In this document: positions 39,716 through 49,216 of the stretch, in pieces
Position numbering within the stretch: the stretch's first letter is position 1
How the letters are laid out: each line of letters opens with the position of its first letter
From: Acerihabitans arboris
Lineage (GTDB): Bacteria; Pseudomonadota; Gammaproteobacteria; Enterobacterales; Enterobacteriaceae
Length of the DNA stretch: 64,000 bases
Reading direction: 5' to 3'
NCBI RefSeq assembly: GCF_010131535.1
Contig: NZ_WUBS01000006.1
Span: 124,001 to 188,000, forward strand
Translations under genes and position numbers: made by a program
The notes under the pieces: generated by a model
Databases searched by the model: none
What the model saw: only the letters and a program-made list of their open reading frames with translations
What the model was told of the DNA's origin: nothing

Positions 39716-39919
39716 GTAGGCACCTATGATTTATGAGTTTGAAGTCAGCAGGCGAAAATTAACATAAAGGTTAAAAATCTGCGGCATAGTGTAAAGCATT
39801 TGCTCGGTTATACCAGTGCGGGCCAGCACAAATACGCGCGGCGGTCGATTTGGATTTCCCCTGAAAATCGGGCACACTAGCCTTACTTATTCCAGCGGTG
39901 GTTTACAGAGGCCTAGGTT

Positions 39920-40561
39920 ATGTTTACGGGTATTGTTCAGGGTACCGCGCCCATTGTGGCTATTGAAGAAAAAGCGAATTTCCGCACCCATTTCATCACC
40001 CTGCCGGCGGCGATGCTGCCGGGGCTTGAGGAGGGCGCCTCCGTCGCGCACAACGGCTGTTGCCTGACGGTGAGCGGCATCAACGGCGATGTGGCGGCGT
40101 TTGATTTAATGAAAGAAACGCTGCGCGTGACCAATCTGGGCGAGCTGCAGGTGGGGGACGAGGTGAACGTGGAGCGCGCCGCCACCTTTAACGCCGAGAT
40201 TGGCGGGCACGTGATGTCCGGACATATCATGTGCACCGCCGAGATCGTGAAAATCGTCACCTCGGAAAATAACCGGCAAATCTGGTTCAGGATGCCGGAC
40301 AAAAATCTGATGAAATATGTTTTGTACAAAGGCTATATCGGCATCGACGGCATCAGCCTGACCATCGGCGAGGTGGCGCAGGATAAATTTTGCGTGCATC
40401 TGATACCGGAAACCCTGCTGCGAACGACGCTGGGTAAAAAAAGATTGGGCCAGCGGATCAATATTGAAATCGATCCCCAGACCCAGGCGGTGGTGGATAC
40501 GGTAGAACGCGTGCTGGCGCAGCGGGAGGCGGTGATGACCGCGTCGATAAATACCCTCTGA
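39920..40561 (+). CDS. ribE: riboflavin synthase
   Basis: Dismutates two 6,7-dimethyl-8-ribityllumazine molecules to riboflavin and the pyrimidine substrate (named ribC or ribE in E. coli). The protein has 213 residues made of two lumazine-binding repeats: [13 protein letters not shown]...[10 protein letters not shown] and the second, [10 protein letters not shown]...[15 protein letters not shown]. No FMN riboswitch is visible upstream. Convergent with cfa. Confidence 0.96.
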   Translation: MFTGIVQGTAPIVAIEEKANFRTHFITLPAAMLPGLEEGASVAHNGCCLTVSGINGDVAAFDLMKETLRVTNLGELQVGDEVNVERAATFNAEIGGHVMSGHIMCTAEIVKIVTSENNRQIWFRMPDKNLMKYVLYKGYIGIDGISLTIGEVAQDKFCVHLIPETLLRTTLGKKRLGQRINIEIDPQTQAVVDTVERVLAQREAVMTASINTL

Positions 40562-40691
40562 CAGGGCTGCCCGGCGTTGACGGGCCTATCGCGCTAGGGG
40601 GCGCTCGGACGCGCAGAACGTCACGCCCGCCCCGATCCCACCCGCATGCTCTCCCTTTGACACACCGGGTTTGAATCCGGTGTTGGCGAGC

Positions 40692-41843
40692 CTAGCGCGG
40701 CACGCGTATTCCGCCTTCCACGCCTTCCGGGCTGAACAATACCTGCCATAAATGGATATTGCGGGCGCGGAACGCACCGGCGCAGGCGTTCAGGTAATAA
40801 CTGAACATGCGATAGAACCGATCGGAGTACTTTCCGGACAACGACGGCCAGGCGGCGATAAAACGTTCATACCACGCCATCAGCGTCTTATCATAATCGG
40901 TGCCGAAGTTATGCCAATCCTCCATTACAAAATGTTTTTCGCTGGCATGGGCTATTTGCTGCACCGACGGCAGGCAACCGTTGGGGAAGATATATTTATC
41001 TATCCAGGGGTCGACATTCATATCGGTGATGTTGGAGCCGATGGTGTGCAGCAGGAACAGGCCGTCTCGTTTCAGGTTGCGATCGATGACGTCGAAGTAG
41101 GTGGCGTAGTTTTTGGGACCGACGTGCTCGAACATGCCCACCGATACGATGCGGTCGAACTGCATGTCCAGATCGCGGTAGTCCTGCAGCAGGATGGTGA
41201 CATCCAGGCCTTCACAACGTTTCTGCGCCAGCTTTTGCTGCTCGGCGGAAATGGTGACGCCCTGTACCGAAACACCATAGTTTTTCGCGGCATAGGCGGC
41301 AAGCCCGCCCCAGCCACAGCCGACGTCCAGCAGCGTCATTCCCGGGCGCAGCTGCAGTTTTTCGCAGATCATCTTCAGCTTATCCTGCTGCGCCTGTTCC
41401 AGGGTGGTTGCCCGGTGCCAGTAGCCGCAGGAATATTGCATATAAGGGTCAAGCATCATTTCAAACAGGTCGTTGCCCAAATCGTAGTGCTCTTTACCCA
41501 CGATCCAGGCCCGCTTGCGCGACTGCAGGTTCATCAGCCGGGCGGCGGCAATACGCAAGGTATCCTTTAAATGATGGGGAAGTTTATTTTCCAGTCCCGC
41601 CTTGAGAACCCGCTGGAAAAATATGTCCAGCCGATCGCATTCCCACCAGCCGTCCATGTAACTTTCACCCAATCCCAAGGACCCGTCTTGCAACACACGT
41701 TTAAAAAATCCCGGATTCTTGATTCGGATATCAAATGGTCTTGAACCATTGAGTTCAATACCGGCTTCAGAGAGCAATTCATGGACGATACGGTACCAAT
41801 CATTATCATGAAAGCTCAGATCTTCAACGCACGAGGAACTCAT
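40692..41843 (-). CDS. cfa: cyclopropane-fatty-acyl-phospholipid synthase
   Basis: Transfers a methylene from S-adenosylmethionine to the double bond of unsaturated phospholipid acyl chains, usually on entry to stationary phase. The protein has 383 residues from the ATG at 41843 (MSSSCVEDLSF), which matches relatives; the frame extends 18 codons further upstream without conservation. The N-terminal lipid-binding domain is followed by the SAM motif LLDVGCGWGGLA and VGMFEHVGPKNY. It lies between ribE and purR; the E. coli genes ydhB and ydhC normally found between cfa and purR are absent. Confidence 0.96.
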   Translation of the reverse strand: MSSSCVEDLSFHDNDWYRIVHELLSEAGIELNGSRPFDIRIKNPGFFKRVLQDGSLGLGESYMDGWWECDRLDIFFQRVLKAGLENKLPHHLKDTLRIAAARLMNLQSRKRAWIVGKEHYDLGNDLFEMMLDPYMQYSCGYWHRATTLEQAQQDKLKMICEKLQLRPGMTLLDVGCGWGGLAAYAAKNYGVSVQGVTISAEQQKLAQKRCEGLDVTILLQDYRDLDMQFDRIVSVGMFEHVGPKNYATYFDVIDRNLKRDGLFLLHTIGSNITDMNVDPWIDKYIFPNGCLPSVQQIAHASEKHFVMEDWHNFGTDYDKTLMAWYERFIAAWPSLSGKYSDRFYRMFSYYLNACAGAFRARNIHLWQVLFSPEGVEGGIRVPR

Positions 41844-42286
41844 AGCTTCTCCATCACCTTTCTTCTGCAATGCCCCGTCAGGAAAAGCCAAGACCATGCC
41901 TGCGGGCTTTTATAAGAATCCACGGTTTAACCGTGGTGTCTGAAAAACACCATCAACAGAGGAATATAAAGTAAACCTGTGACTGCAACTTAGCCGGGCG
42001 CTTTATAAAAAGGGTGATGCCATGTGAAAAGACACGACATACTTTTAAACAATTTTATTAGACAACTCGTTATAATTGTTAACGATATTGAGTATAAGCC
42101 TGCATCTGTATTTAGACAATAGCTAACGCGCTAATGTATTTCATAGGATAACTTAATGATTTCTATCCGAAACAATAACTGTTTGCACAGAGATGCCTGA
42201 CCGCAATATGTTGTGTCCGCGAACGGCGGCGGCTGTCAATAAAGGTAAAGATGGGCGGGCCGGCCCGGGAAGTCCGGCGCCGGGAC
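41844..42286. other. cfa upstream region
   Basis: 443 bases without a gene. It contains an AT-rich part (about 42020-42170) suited to the cfa promoters; E. coli cfa has a distal sigma-70 and a proximal sigma-S promoter, which I could not place with confidence here. The GC-rich dyad-rich stretch at 42225-42286 may include the purR terminator. Confidence 0.4.
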
Positions 42287-43303
42287 TTACGCGGGGAAGG
42301 GGCCGTCTGCGACCGATTGCCGCTCGATAAGCGAGGGATGCACTTCAATGGTTCTGGCATCCTGGCGTTTGCTGGCGATCCTATCAAGCAGCATGGTGAG
42401 CGCCGCCTCGCCCAAATCATCTTTAGGCTGGTGGATTGTGGTCAGCGCCGGGCTGAAAAAGCACGAATTGCGCACATTGTCGTAGCCGATAATAGAAATG
42501 TCCTCAGGCACGCTCAGCCCCATTTCGTTAATGGCGCACAGGGCTCCCATGGCCATGATGTCGCCGCCGCAGAATACCGCGGTGGGACGCTGCGGCTGCG
42601 CCAGGATTTGCTTCATCGCCAGGTAGCCGGACTCAGGCTCGAAATTACCTTGCACAATCCAGCGCTCGTTTAATGGAATACCGGCTTCCGCCATAGCCTG
42701 CAGGTAACCGCGGTGACGGCCGCCGCCGGTATTGCGGGCCAGTTGGCCGGGTATGGCGCCGATGGCGCGATGGCCGCGTTTAAGCAGGTATTGCGTCGCC
42801 ATGTAGCCGCCGGCGAAGGCGTTATCGATAATGGTATCGGTAAAATCGCGGCGGGCCTCGCCCCAATCCATGACCGCCATGGGGATATGCCGATACTCCT
42901 CCAGCATATCCAGCAGCGCTTCGGGATATTCGGCGCACATCACCAGCAGGCCGTCGACACGCTTTTGCGCCAGCATTGCCAGGTAGGCGCGCTGTTTGTC
43001 CAGGTCGTTGTGCGAGTTGCACAGTATCAGCGTGTAACCGCGGTCAAAGCAGTGATGTTCAATCGCTTCTATAATCTCGGCGAAATAGGGCGCTTCGCTG
43101 GTGCTGGCCAGCAATCCGATGGATTTGGTGCGATTGACCTTCAGGCTGCGCGCCACGGCGCTGGGTGAATAATGCAGCTGTTTGATGGCGTCCAGCACGG
43201 CGATTTTGGTTTCTTCCGCTACAAAACGGGTTTTGTTGATGACGTGGGACACGGTGGTTGTCGATACGTTAGCGCGTTTCGCCACATCTTTAATGGTTGC
43301 CAT
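42287..43303 (-). CDS. purR: purine repressor PurR
   Basis: LacI-family repressor that, with hypoxanthine or guanine bound, shuts down purine synthesis genes. The protein has 338 residues. The N-terminal helix-turn-helix is [20 protein letters not shown], with the hinge helix [12 protein letters not shown]; the ligand domain has [18 protein letters not shown] and [19 protein letters not shown] clear PUR box was not found upstream. Position between cfa and ynhF fits E. coli apart from the missing ydhBC. Confidence 0.95.
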   Translation of the reverse strand: MATIKDVAKRANVSTTTVSHVINKTRFVAEETKIAVLDAIKQLHYSPSAVARSLKVNRTKSIGLLASTSEAPYFAEIIEAIEHHCFDRGYTLILCNSHNDLDKQRAYLAMLAQKRVDGLLVMCAEYPEALLDMLEEYRHIPMAVMDWGEARRDFTDTIIDNAFAGGYMATQYLLKRGHRAIGAIPGQLARNTGGGRHRGYLQAMAEAGIPLNERWIVQGNFEPESGYLAMKQILAQPQRPTAVFCGGDIMAMGALCAINEMGLSVPEDISIIGYDNVRNSCFFSPALTTIHQPKDDLGEAALTMLLDRIASKRQDARTIEVHPSLIERQSVADGPFPA

Positions 43304-43539
43304 GCCTTAATACTCCTGGACGCCCTGGATGAATTACCTGTCGAAGGCGCAAGCACTTTACGACGCTTTGGGAAATAACCGTGAATTTTCCTTGATCCAG
43401 CGCCAAAGTGAAAGCGTTAAATGTGGCGCGGCCGGGTGAACAGCAAGCTTTTTCACCGCCGATATGACAAACTGGGATCATTAAAAACCACGGGCCGGTG
43501 GCCAACACCGGCGTCCCAGCTTGCGCATAAGGAGATAGG
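43304..43539. other. divergent purR/ynhF region
   Basis: 236 bases between divergent starts. GGCGCAAGCACTTTACG near 43350 only loosely resembles a purine operator. Ribosome site AAGGAG for ynhF is at 43529-43534. Confidence 0.35.
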
Positions 43540-43629
43540 ATGGACAGCGATTTGAAAATGTCTTTACTCACCACGGTGTTTTCACTGCTGGTGATTATCG
43601 TCTTCAGCTTTACCGCCGTAATGAACTGA
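43540..43629 (+). CDS. ynhF: small membrane protein YnhF
   Basis: A 29-residue single-span inner-membrane protein (MDSDLKMSLLTTVFSLLVII and on to TAVMN), the same length and pattern as E. coli YnhF (begins MSTDLKFSLVTTIIVLG). The ATG has AAGGAG at 5 bases spacing. Its function is unknown. It lies next to purR as in E. coli and ends before a bidirectional terminator. It is too short for most gene finders. Confidence 0.88.
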   Translation: MDSDLKMSLLTTVFSLLVIIVFSFTAVMN

Positions 43630-43641
43630 ACGCGCGCGACC

Positions 43642-43678
43642 CATAAAAAAGAGGAGCCAAGGCTCCCCTTTTTTATGG
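43642..43678. terminator. bidirectional terminator between ynhF and mepH
   Basis: GGAGCC / GGCTCC stem (43653-43658 with 43661-43666) extended by A6 and T6 runs on either side, so it can end both ynhF and the convergent mepH. Confidence 0.88.
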
Positions 43679-43712
43679 GTAAAACAGTGCCCGGGGTCGG
43701 GTGTGTGGGCAA

Positions 43713-44579
43713 TCAGCGAATGTTTTTAGGCGTTACCACACGGCGGGCGCCGACGTAGTGATCTTGCCAATAATCTTCATTCAGGTAGCTGATGCGAATA
43801 TCGCGACCGGTGCGGGGTGACTGGATAAAACGCCCGTTGCCCAGGTAGACCCCGACATGGTCGGCCGCGCCGCGGTTGGAAATATGGAAAAAAACCAAAT
43901 CCCCGCTTTCCAGCTCGTCTTTTTTCACCGGCGCGGCATCGCGCAAATGATACATCTCATTGGCGGTGCGCGGCATATGGATGCGCACCACGTCCTTATA
44001 CGCGTAATAAATCAGCCCGCTGCAGTCAAAGCCGGTATTGGGCGACATACCGCCCCAGCGGTAGGGTTTACCCATCTGCGACAACAATTTGTTCATGGCG
44101 GTGAGCTTGGCGGTCTGGTAACGTTTTTTATGGCTCTCGCTCATTTTCATGGGCCGATCGTTGGCCACCAGTTCAACCGCCGCCTGCTCCTTGACCATCC
44201 GATGCCTGCCGTAGCCTTTTTTATACCCTTTTTTCGGCGGGGTAAATCGGGCTATTTTTTTGACCATAGCGGTCTTGGGCGCCTTGGCGACCGGCGTCTC
44301 TTTGGCTTTTTTACCGCCGGCTTTAACCGTAGCCGGCTCGCCGGGCTTTTTGACGCGCTCGCCCCTGGTGGCGGTCTCGGTAACGACGGTCTCGGCGGCC
44401 ACGGGTTTGGTTTTCTTGGCCATCTTGACCGGTTTGCGTTTGCGCCGGTCGCCGGTTTTGGCCGCCGCCGTCTGGGACTTACGCTGCTCCGCGTTAACGC
44501 CGGCGCTGGGCGCGGCGTGTGCCAGGTTCAAAAACAGCTGGGTAAAAAGCAACACAAAAAGCGTAAAGCACAAACGCAT
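43713..44579 (-). CDS. mepH: peptidoglycan DD-endopeptidase MepH (YdhO)
   Basis: NlpC/P60 hydrolase that cuts D-Ala-mDAP cross-links in peptidoglycan, allowing wall growth. The protein has 288 residues from ATG 44579 (MRLCFTLFVLLFTQLFLNLAHA, a signal peptide); the TTG nine codons earlier is less likely. A long Lys/Ala/Thr/Pro-rich linker (residues about 25-130) precedes the catalytic domain: GFDCSGLIYYAY with Cys186, GDLVFFHIS, and His241 in ADHVGVYLGNGRFIQSP. The linker is longer and more basic than in E. coli. Divergent from grxD. Confidence 0.92.
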   Translation of the reverse strand: MRLCFTLFVLLFTQLFLNLAHAAPSAGVNAEQRKSQTAAAKTGDRRKRKPVKMAKKTKPVAAETVVTETATRGERVKKPGEPATVKAGGKKAKETPVAKAPKTAMVKKIARFTPPKKGYKKGYGRHRMVKEQAAVELVANDRPMKMSESHKKRYQTAKLTAMNKLLSQMGKPYRWGGMSPNTGFDCSGLIYYAYKDVVRIHMPRTANEMYHLRDAAPVKKDELESGDLVFFHISNRGAADHVGVYLGNGRFIQSPRTGRDIRISYLNEDYWQDHYVGARRVVTPKNIR

Positions 44580-45000
44580 GATAAACGCTATCCTTATGTA
44601 GCCCAATATTAGGGGGTTATCAACACCTCACAGGAATTTAAGCTATTTACCCGGTCATTGCATCATGAATTCACTCCTTATTGTGAATAAACGTGAATAA
44701 ACTCGATTTTGCTGCATTTTTCAGCGTTCACCGGCGCAATATTCAACACAATTTTCGGATTTTAAACGAATGTTTAAGCTCGTTTTGCCAGGCCGGACGG
44801 GTAAATTACCGCTTAAGTGATATCATCGCCCCTCATGTGGGGGAAATATGAGCGGCCAATGATGTTCTTGAAACGCGCCCGCCGGAAAAAAAACGTTTAT
44901 TTGTTTACCCGGTAGTGGCTAGAATGAAGATACTGCGTGTAATCCCGCACAGTGCAGAGTAAGCAGATAAGGCCAGATGCTGGCTTGAGGAAGCGAGACA
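44580..45000. other. mepH/grxD divergent region
   Basis: 421 bases without a gene. It has two direct copies of GTGAATAAAC 10 bases apart (44683 and 44693). The first, TGTGAATAA at 44682-44690, is a perfect DnaA box in reverse (TTATTCACA); the second differs at one base. Promoters for mepH and grxD must lie here but are not clear. Confidence 0.4.
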
Positions 45001-45348
45001 ATGACGACGATTGAAAAAATCCAGCAGCAGATAGCTGAGAACCCGATTCTTCTTTATATGAAAGGCTCGCCCAAGTTGCCCGGCTGCGGTTTTTCCGCTC
45101 AGGCGGTGCAGGCGCTTTCCGCCTGTGGTGAGCGTTTCGCTTACGTGGATGTCCTGCAGAATCCGGATATTCGCGCCGAGTTGCCTAAATTCGCCAACTG
45201 GCCGACTTTTCCACAGCTGTGGGTTGACGGTGAACTGGTCGGCGGCTGCGACATCATCATCGAGATGTATCAGCAGGGCGAGCTGCAACCGCTGATCAAA
45301 GAAACTGCGGTAAAATATAATTCCCAGGAAAATCAAACGCCTTCCTGA
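45001..45348 (+). CDS. grxD: monothiol glutaredoxin GrxD
   Basis: CGFS-type glutaredoxin that binds a [2Fe-2S] cluster with glutathione, often together with BolA, and takes part in Fe-S transfer and iron sensing. The protein has 115 residues. The cluster Cys29 is in LPGCGFSAQ, and NWPTFPQLWVDGELVGGCDI holds the glutathione-binding residues. Functionally linked to the SUF operon in the same window. Confidence 0.97.
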   Translation: MTTIEKIQQQIAENPILLYMKGSPKLPGCGFSAQAVQALSACGERFAYVDVLQNPDIRAELPKFANWPTFPQLWVDGELVGGCDIIIEMYQQGELQPLIKETAVKYNSQENQTPS

Positions 45349-45372
45349 TGGCGTTCGTCATCGCTGGCGATG

Positions 45373-45412
45373 AAAAAGCCCCCCCGGCCTTGCCTCCGGG
45401 GGGGCTTTTTTT
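45373..45412. terminator. bidirectional terminator between grxD and rnt
   Basis: Eleven-bp stem with seven G-C pairs (45377-45387 with 45396-45406), an 8-base loop, A5 before and T7 after. It serves both convergent genes. Confidence 0.92.
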
Positions 45413-45425
45413 ATCCGCCCAAGCG

Positions 45426-46091
45426 TTAGCCTTGCCCGCCGTCCGCGGGTTGGTCAACCGGTGGAACCGGCCAGCCGCCCAGGCGCTTCCAGCGATTTAC
45501 CAGCTCGCAGAACAGTTCGGCGGTGCGTTCGGTGTCATATAGCGCCGAGTGCGCCTGGCCGCCGTCAAATTCTATCCCCCCGGTGGCGCAGGCCTTGGCT
45601 AAAACGGTCTGGCCCAGTACCAGGCCGCTGAGCGCGGCGGTGTCAAAGGTGGCAAACGGATGGAACGGATTGCGTTTCAGCGCCGCCCGTCCGGCCGCCG
45701 CCATCAAGAAGCCGTGATCGAATCCGGCATTGTGCGCGACGATGATGGCCCGGTTGCATCCCCGGTCCTTGATTCCTTTACGCACCATTTTAAAAATTTC
45801 ATGCAGCGCCTCGTATTCGCTCACCGCGCCGCGCAACGGGTTGGTCGGATCGATGCCGTTAAACGCCAGCGCTTCGGGCTGCAGCTGCGCGCCGGGGAAG
45901 GGTTCAACATGGAAATGCAGGCATTGGTCGGGTACCAGCCAGCCCTGATCGTCCATATTGACCGTGACGGCGGCAATTTCGAGCAAGGCGTCGGTTGCGG
46001 CGTTAAAACCGGCGGATTCTATATCAATGACTACCGGATAAAAACCGCGAAAACGGCCGCGAAGGGTGTTTACATCGTCAAGTTCAGCCAT
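45426..46091 (-). CDS. rnt: ribonuclease T
   Basis: DEDD-family 3'-5' exoribonuclease that trims the 3' ends of tRNA and other stable RNAs. The protein has 221 residues. The catalytic motifs are seen: [13 protein letters not shown] (Asp, Glu), [11 protein letters not shown] (Asp) and the last [13 protein letters not shown] (His, Asp). The C-terminus is slightly longer than in E. coli (215). Convergent with grxD. Confidence 0.96.
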   Translation of the reverse strand: MAELDDVNTLRGRFRGFYPVVIDIESAGFNAATDALLEIAAVTVNMDDQGWLVPDQCLHFHVEPFPGAQLQPEALAFNGIDPTNPLRGAVSEYEALHEIFKMVRKGIKDRGCNRAIIVAHNAGFDHGFLMAAAGRAALKRNPFHPFATFDTAALSGLVLGQTVLAKACATGGIEFDGGQAHSALYDTERTAELFCELVNRWKRLGGWPVPPVDQPADGGQG

Positions 46092-46226
46092 GCCTGTTCT
46101 TAATATTCAGGAAAACAGCCCGCATTATGGCAAATTTTGCCGCATGATGCATGACGAATCCGATCCCGCGCCGGCGGTGGGATCGGATGCATGGAGAAGG
46201 GTAGGGACGGCGTCGGGAGGATGGGA

Positions 46227-46634
46227 TTATTTACCCAGGCCCTTGCCGGCATGCTTTTGTTCGATCAGCTCGATTTTATAACCATCGGGATCGTCGATAA
46301 ATGCAATTACCGTCGTGCCTCCCTTTACCGGACCGGCTTCGCGGGTGACCTTGCCGCCGGCCTGACGGATGCGTTCGCAGGTGGCGGCCACGTCGTCGAC
46401 CCCGAGCGCGATGTGGCCATAGGCGGTACCCAGTTCATAATGGTCGACGCCCCAGTTGTAGGTCAATTCGATGACCGCGCCTTCGGTTTCCTCGGTATAG
46501 CCGACAAACGCCAGGGTATATTTATATTCTGTGTTCTCGCTGGTGCGCAGCAGGCGCATACCCAGGATTTGGGTATAAAAATCGATGGATTGCTGCAAAT
46601 CGCTGACGCGGAGCATGGTATGTAGCAGGCGCAT
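46227..46634 (-). CDS. gloA: lactoylglutathione lyase (glyoxalase I)
   Basis: Converts the methylglyoxal-glutathione adduct to S-lactoylglutathione with a Ni2+ centre. The protein has 135 residues from the ATG at 46634, with GAGGAT just ahead. The metal ligands fall in MRLLHTML (His5), [10 protein letters not shown] (Glu), AYGHIALG (His) and GYKIELIEQ (Glu). The upstream in-frame start would add six non-conserved residues. Confidence 0.96.
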   Translation of the reverse strand: MRLLHTMLRVSDLQQSIDFYTQILGMRLLRTSENTEYKYTLAFVGYTEETEGAVIELTYNWGVDHYELGTAYGHIALGVDDVAATCERIRQAGGKVTREAGPVKGGTTVIAFIDDPDGYKIELIEQKHAGKGLGK

Positions 46635-46882
46635 AGTATCCTCTATTGACAATGACGACGGATAATCCGTTGCCTTTTTGAATCATGATTTCACAGTATA
46701 ACCGCGTGGGATCGCCATGTTCAATGCCTTCATCCGGCGCAGCCGCGCGCCCCCGTGGGGCTGGACGGAACGGCGCGGGGGGAGAAACTTAGCCTGAAAG
46801 TATTTTCTTTGTTAAGGGTTTTTAGCGCCGGGGCTTGCCAGCGCCGGCAATAACGTCTTCAATTAGAGGAAAAGGGGGGCCT

Positions 46883-47128
46883 GTGCCGGAACAGCTAGAG
46901 TTTTTCACCATCGCCAGCCCTTGCCGGGGCGTTTGTCAGTCCGATGACCGCGGATTTTGCCGTGGCTGCCTGCGTTCCCGCCAGGAGCGGTTTGACTGGG
47001 GTAACATGAACGATGGTCAAAAGCGCGATGTGCTGCGGCTGTGTCATCAACGATACCTGCGTCTGCTTCGCGCCGGCAAGAGTGCGGCGCCCGATTCCGC
47101 CGGCCCGGAACAGCCCTCGTTGTTTTAA
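46883..47128 (+). CDS. ydhL: DUF1289 protein YdhL
   Basis: A small cysteine-rich protein, 81 residues, function unknown. The pattern SPCRGVCQSDDRGFCRGCLRSR suggests metal or Fe-S binding by four cysteines; the C-terminus ends EQPSLF, as in E. coli YdhL. The GTG start at 46883 gives the conserved N-terminus (M)PEQLEFFTIAS; the frame open further upstream is not conserved. Confidence 0.88.
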   Translation: MPEQLEFFTIASPCRGVCQSDDRGFCRGCLRSRQERFDWGNMNDGQKRDVLRLCHQRYLRLLRAGKSAAPDSAGPEQPSLF

Positions 47129-47289
47129 GCTGTAGGGACGGACGTCAGGCTAGGGGAATGGAATTGGCCCACGCGGGGACAGGCCTGGTCGACACGCCAT
47201 TTGATCATGAAAATAGATAACGGCGATTCATGACGGGATTTCACGATGACGATTGTTTGCGGCGCTTCATAACCGATCTCTTGGCTCAT
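47125..47289 (-). CDS. small hypothetical ORF
   Basis: An unrecognised 54-codon frame starting MSQEIGYEAPQTIVIVKSRH. The ATG has AGATAGG some 9 bases ahead. It contains SPLSIFMIKWRVD and overlaps the ydhL 3' end by four bases on the other strand. Composition looks like protein (mixed hydrophobic and charged, no biased repeats), but there is no independent support, so it may be chance. Confidence 0.35.
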   Translation of the reverse strand: MSQEIGYEAPQTIVIVKSRHESPLSIFMIKWRVDQACPRVGQFHSPSLTSVPTA

Positions 47290-47852
47290 CTTGATAACCT
47301 ATCTTGGTAACTCATCTCAATAGCGACAAATCAAAATAATTTTATGCGCTAATTAACATTCAAGGCTATTAGTTCGCATGATAATAGCTGGCTATTTATA
47401 TATTATGATTACATTATCCGTTCGAATACATGACATAATGATATTTGTTATGTCTTCATTTAACTTAAATTAACAATAAATCACGATGGATGGCAATAAT
47501 AGTGATACAGTTATGAATAATCCGCTTGGCATACGATCGGCACTGATGTGAGAATGCCGGTGTAGCCAGAACAGGAACGGATTATACGACGTTTCCAATG
47601 CTTACCCTATACTAAGCGGAAAGTTTCAAGGAATGGAGGGCTGTTCCATCCGCCACGGCGGATGCATGGCAAAGAGAAATGCGCTCTTCGGTAACGTCCA
47701 TTATTTCAAGGGAATAACATGCGTATTACATCTATCTCAACTTAACTTCAACCTTATTCATATATATATATTTGTAATTTGCCATTCCACCCATTAGAAT
47801 GGATGGGAATCCAGGGAACAAGCTTAATCAGCTTAATTATAAGGAGAGAGAA
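47290..47852. other. slyA upstream region
   Basis: 563 AT-rich bases without a recognised gene. It contains palindromic AT stretches and a TATATATATA run at 47761-47770, and should hold the slyA promoter; SlyA represses its own gene in relatives. No good ribosome site plus frame was seen. Confidence 0.45.
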
Positions 47853-48287
47853 TTGGAATCGCCATTAGGATCTGATTTGGCGCGACTTGTTCGTGTTTGG
47901 CGCGCTTTGATTGACCATCGCTTAAAACCGTTAGAGCTGACACAAACGCATTGGATTACGTTGCATAATATTTGCCAGCTACCTCCGGAGCAGTCGCAAA
48001 TCCAGCTAGCAAAGGCTATCGGCATAGAGCAGCCCTCATTGGTTCGAACGCTCGACCAGCTCGAAGAGAAAAAACTTATCACCCGGCATACTTGCGCGAA
48101 CGATCGGCGGGCGAAACGTATTAAATTGACGGAGTCCGCGGAGCCCATCATCAAAGAAGTGAACCATGTCATTAATAGTACCCGGGATGAAATCCTGACC
48201 GGTATTTCAGAACAGGAAATCCACTTCCTCAGTAATATGATCGCCCGGTTAGAGAAAAATATCCTCGAACTCTATAATAAGTCCTAA
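47853..48287 (+). CDS. slyA: MarR-family transcriptional regulator SlyA
   Basis: Winged-helix dimer that activates genes mainly by displacing H-NS, and responds to small aromatic ligands. The protein has 144 residues when begun at the TTG at 47853, which has AAGGAGAG at ideal distance and gives the E. coli length; the ATG at 47799 would add 18 poorly conserved residues. [20 protein letters not shown], the recognition helix [18 protein letters not shown] and the wing [12 protein letters not shown] are intact. It is a candidate regulator of the AT-rich toxin-like gene. Confidence 0.95.
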   Translation: MESPLGSDLARLVRVWRALIDHRLKPLELTQTHWITLHNICQLPPEQSQIQLAKAIGIEQPSLVRTLDQLEEKKLITRHTCANDRRAKRIKLTESAEPIIKEVNHVINSTRDEILTGISEQEIHFLSNMIARLEKNILELYNKS

Positions 48288-48318
48288 CATGTTTTGGTTC
48301 AAACTGCATGTTTTCTAT

Positions 48319-48348
48319 AAAAAAACCGGCGTATATCGCCGGTTTTTT
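48319..48348. terminator. bidirectional terminator between slyA and slyB
   Basis: Stem AAAAAACCGGCG / CGCCGGTTTTTT (48320-48331 with 48337-48348) with a 5-base loop; A- and T-runs allow use in both directions. Confidence 0.9.
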
Positions 48349-48403
48349 AATGGATAACGGATAATAACGCCGCCAGCGGCGGCGTTGGGCAATGGTGGAT
48401 TGA

Positions 48404-48874
48404 TTAACGCGGCGACACCGTTACATTGCGGCCGTTGCTGGCAATGACCACGCGCTGTCCCACGCTGTAGCGGGTGTTGCCTTGTTTCTGCACCACCATG
48501 ATGGTGTTGCCGTCGTCCTTGCGCACTTCCAGCTCCACGCCCTGGGAGCGGCTGGCCGCGCTGGTTACGCCCTGGCCGGCCACGCCGCCCGCCACCGCGC
48601 CCGCCGCTGTGGCCAGGCTACGGCCGGAGCCACCGCCGATGGTGTTCCCTAGGAAGCCGCCCAGTACCGCGCCGCCGATGGCGCCGATAACGTTTGTCCC
48701 CTCTTCGCCGCCCTGGATTTGCACCGGCCGCACGCCCACCAGAGTACCGTAGGTAACGTTTTGGACTTGTTTAGCCTCGGAGGCGGAATAGACATCACCG
48801 GATAAGCTGTTGTTGCTGGCACAACCAGTCAGCGTTAAACCCGCAAGGGTGATCACGAGCAAACGTTTCATCAT
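48404..48874 (-). CDS. slyB: outer membrane lipoprotein SlyB
   Basis: PhoP-regulated lipoprotein of the glycine-zipper Pcp/SlyB family that surrounds outer-membrane proteins under stress. The protein has 156 residues. The lipobox is LTGC; the zipper is VIGAIGGAVLGGFLGNTIGGG with GRSLATAAGAVAGGVAGQG; the C-terminus ends VTVSPR. Of two adjacent ATG codons the first (48874) has AGGAG at 6 bases. Convergent with slyA. Confidence 0.96.
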   Translation of the reverse strand: MMKRLLVITLAGLTLTGCASNNSLSGDVYSASEAKQVQNVTYGTLVGVRPVQIQGGEEGTNVIGAIGGAVLGGFLGNTIGGGSGRSLATAAGAVAGGVAGQGVTSAASRSQGVELEVRKDDGNTIMVVQKQGNTRYSVGQRVVIASNGRNVTVSPR

Positions 48875-49216
48875 TAAGAACTCCTGTTATACGCCGTCCG
48901 TCAGGGAAAACCGAGACAGAACACATGCGAATGTTGTTGCGAACGTCAATGGCATCTGTTTCCAGGCGCGACAACGACAGCATACTGTAGTTGATAATTT
49001 GGTAAAATACATAAACTGTGAATCAACAGACGCTTTTTTATCATTATAGCAATGATTTTTCCGCTAAGGTTTCACCCGACGGATTCTTTTATTGTAACAA
49101 CTTTCAAAATTTGGCGGCTTTTCATAGCCTCATTCAACAAACCTGTTTAACGTAGACCCTATATGCAGACCCGGTATGGGTAAGCGAAACTTTTGCGAAG
49201 GGAAAAAGGCGGGCCA
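48875..49216. other. divergent slyB/anmK region
   Basis: 342 bases without a gene; AT-rich in the middle. It should hold promoters for both genes. I see no clear PhoP box (paired TGTTTA direct repeats), though CTGTTTAACG at 49141-49150 contains one half-site-like sequence. Confidence 0.35.

Noticed and set aside
40662..40683. Hairpin ACACCGG / CCGGTGT between ribE and cfa as a terminator
   Set aside because: Good stem but no T-run on either strand; left unassigned.
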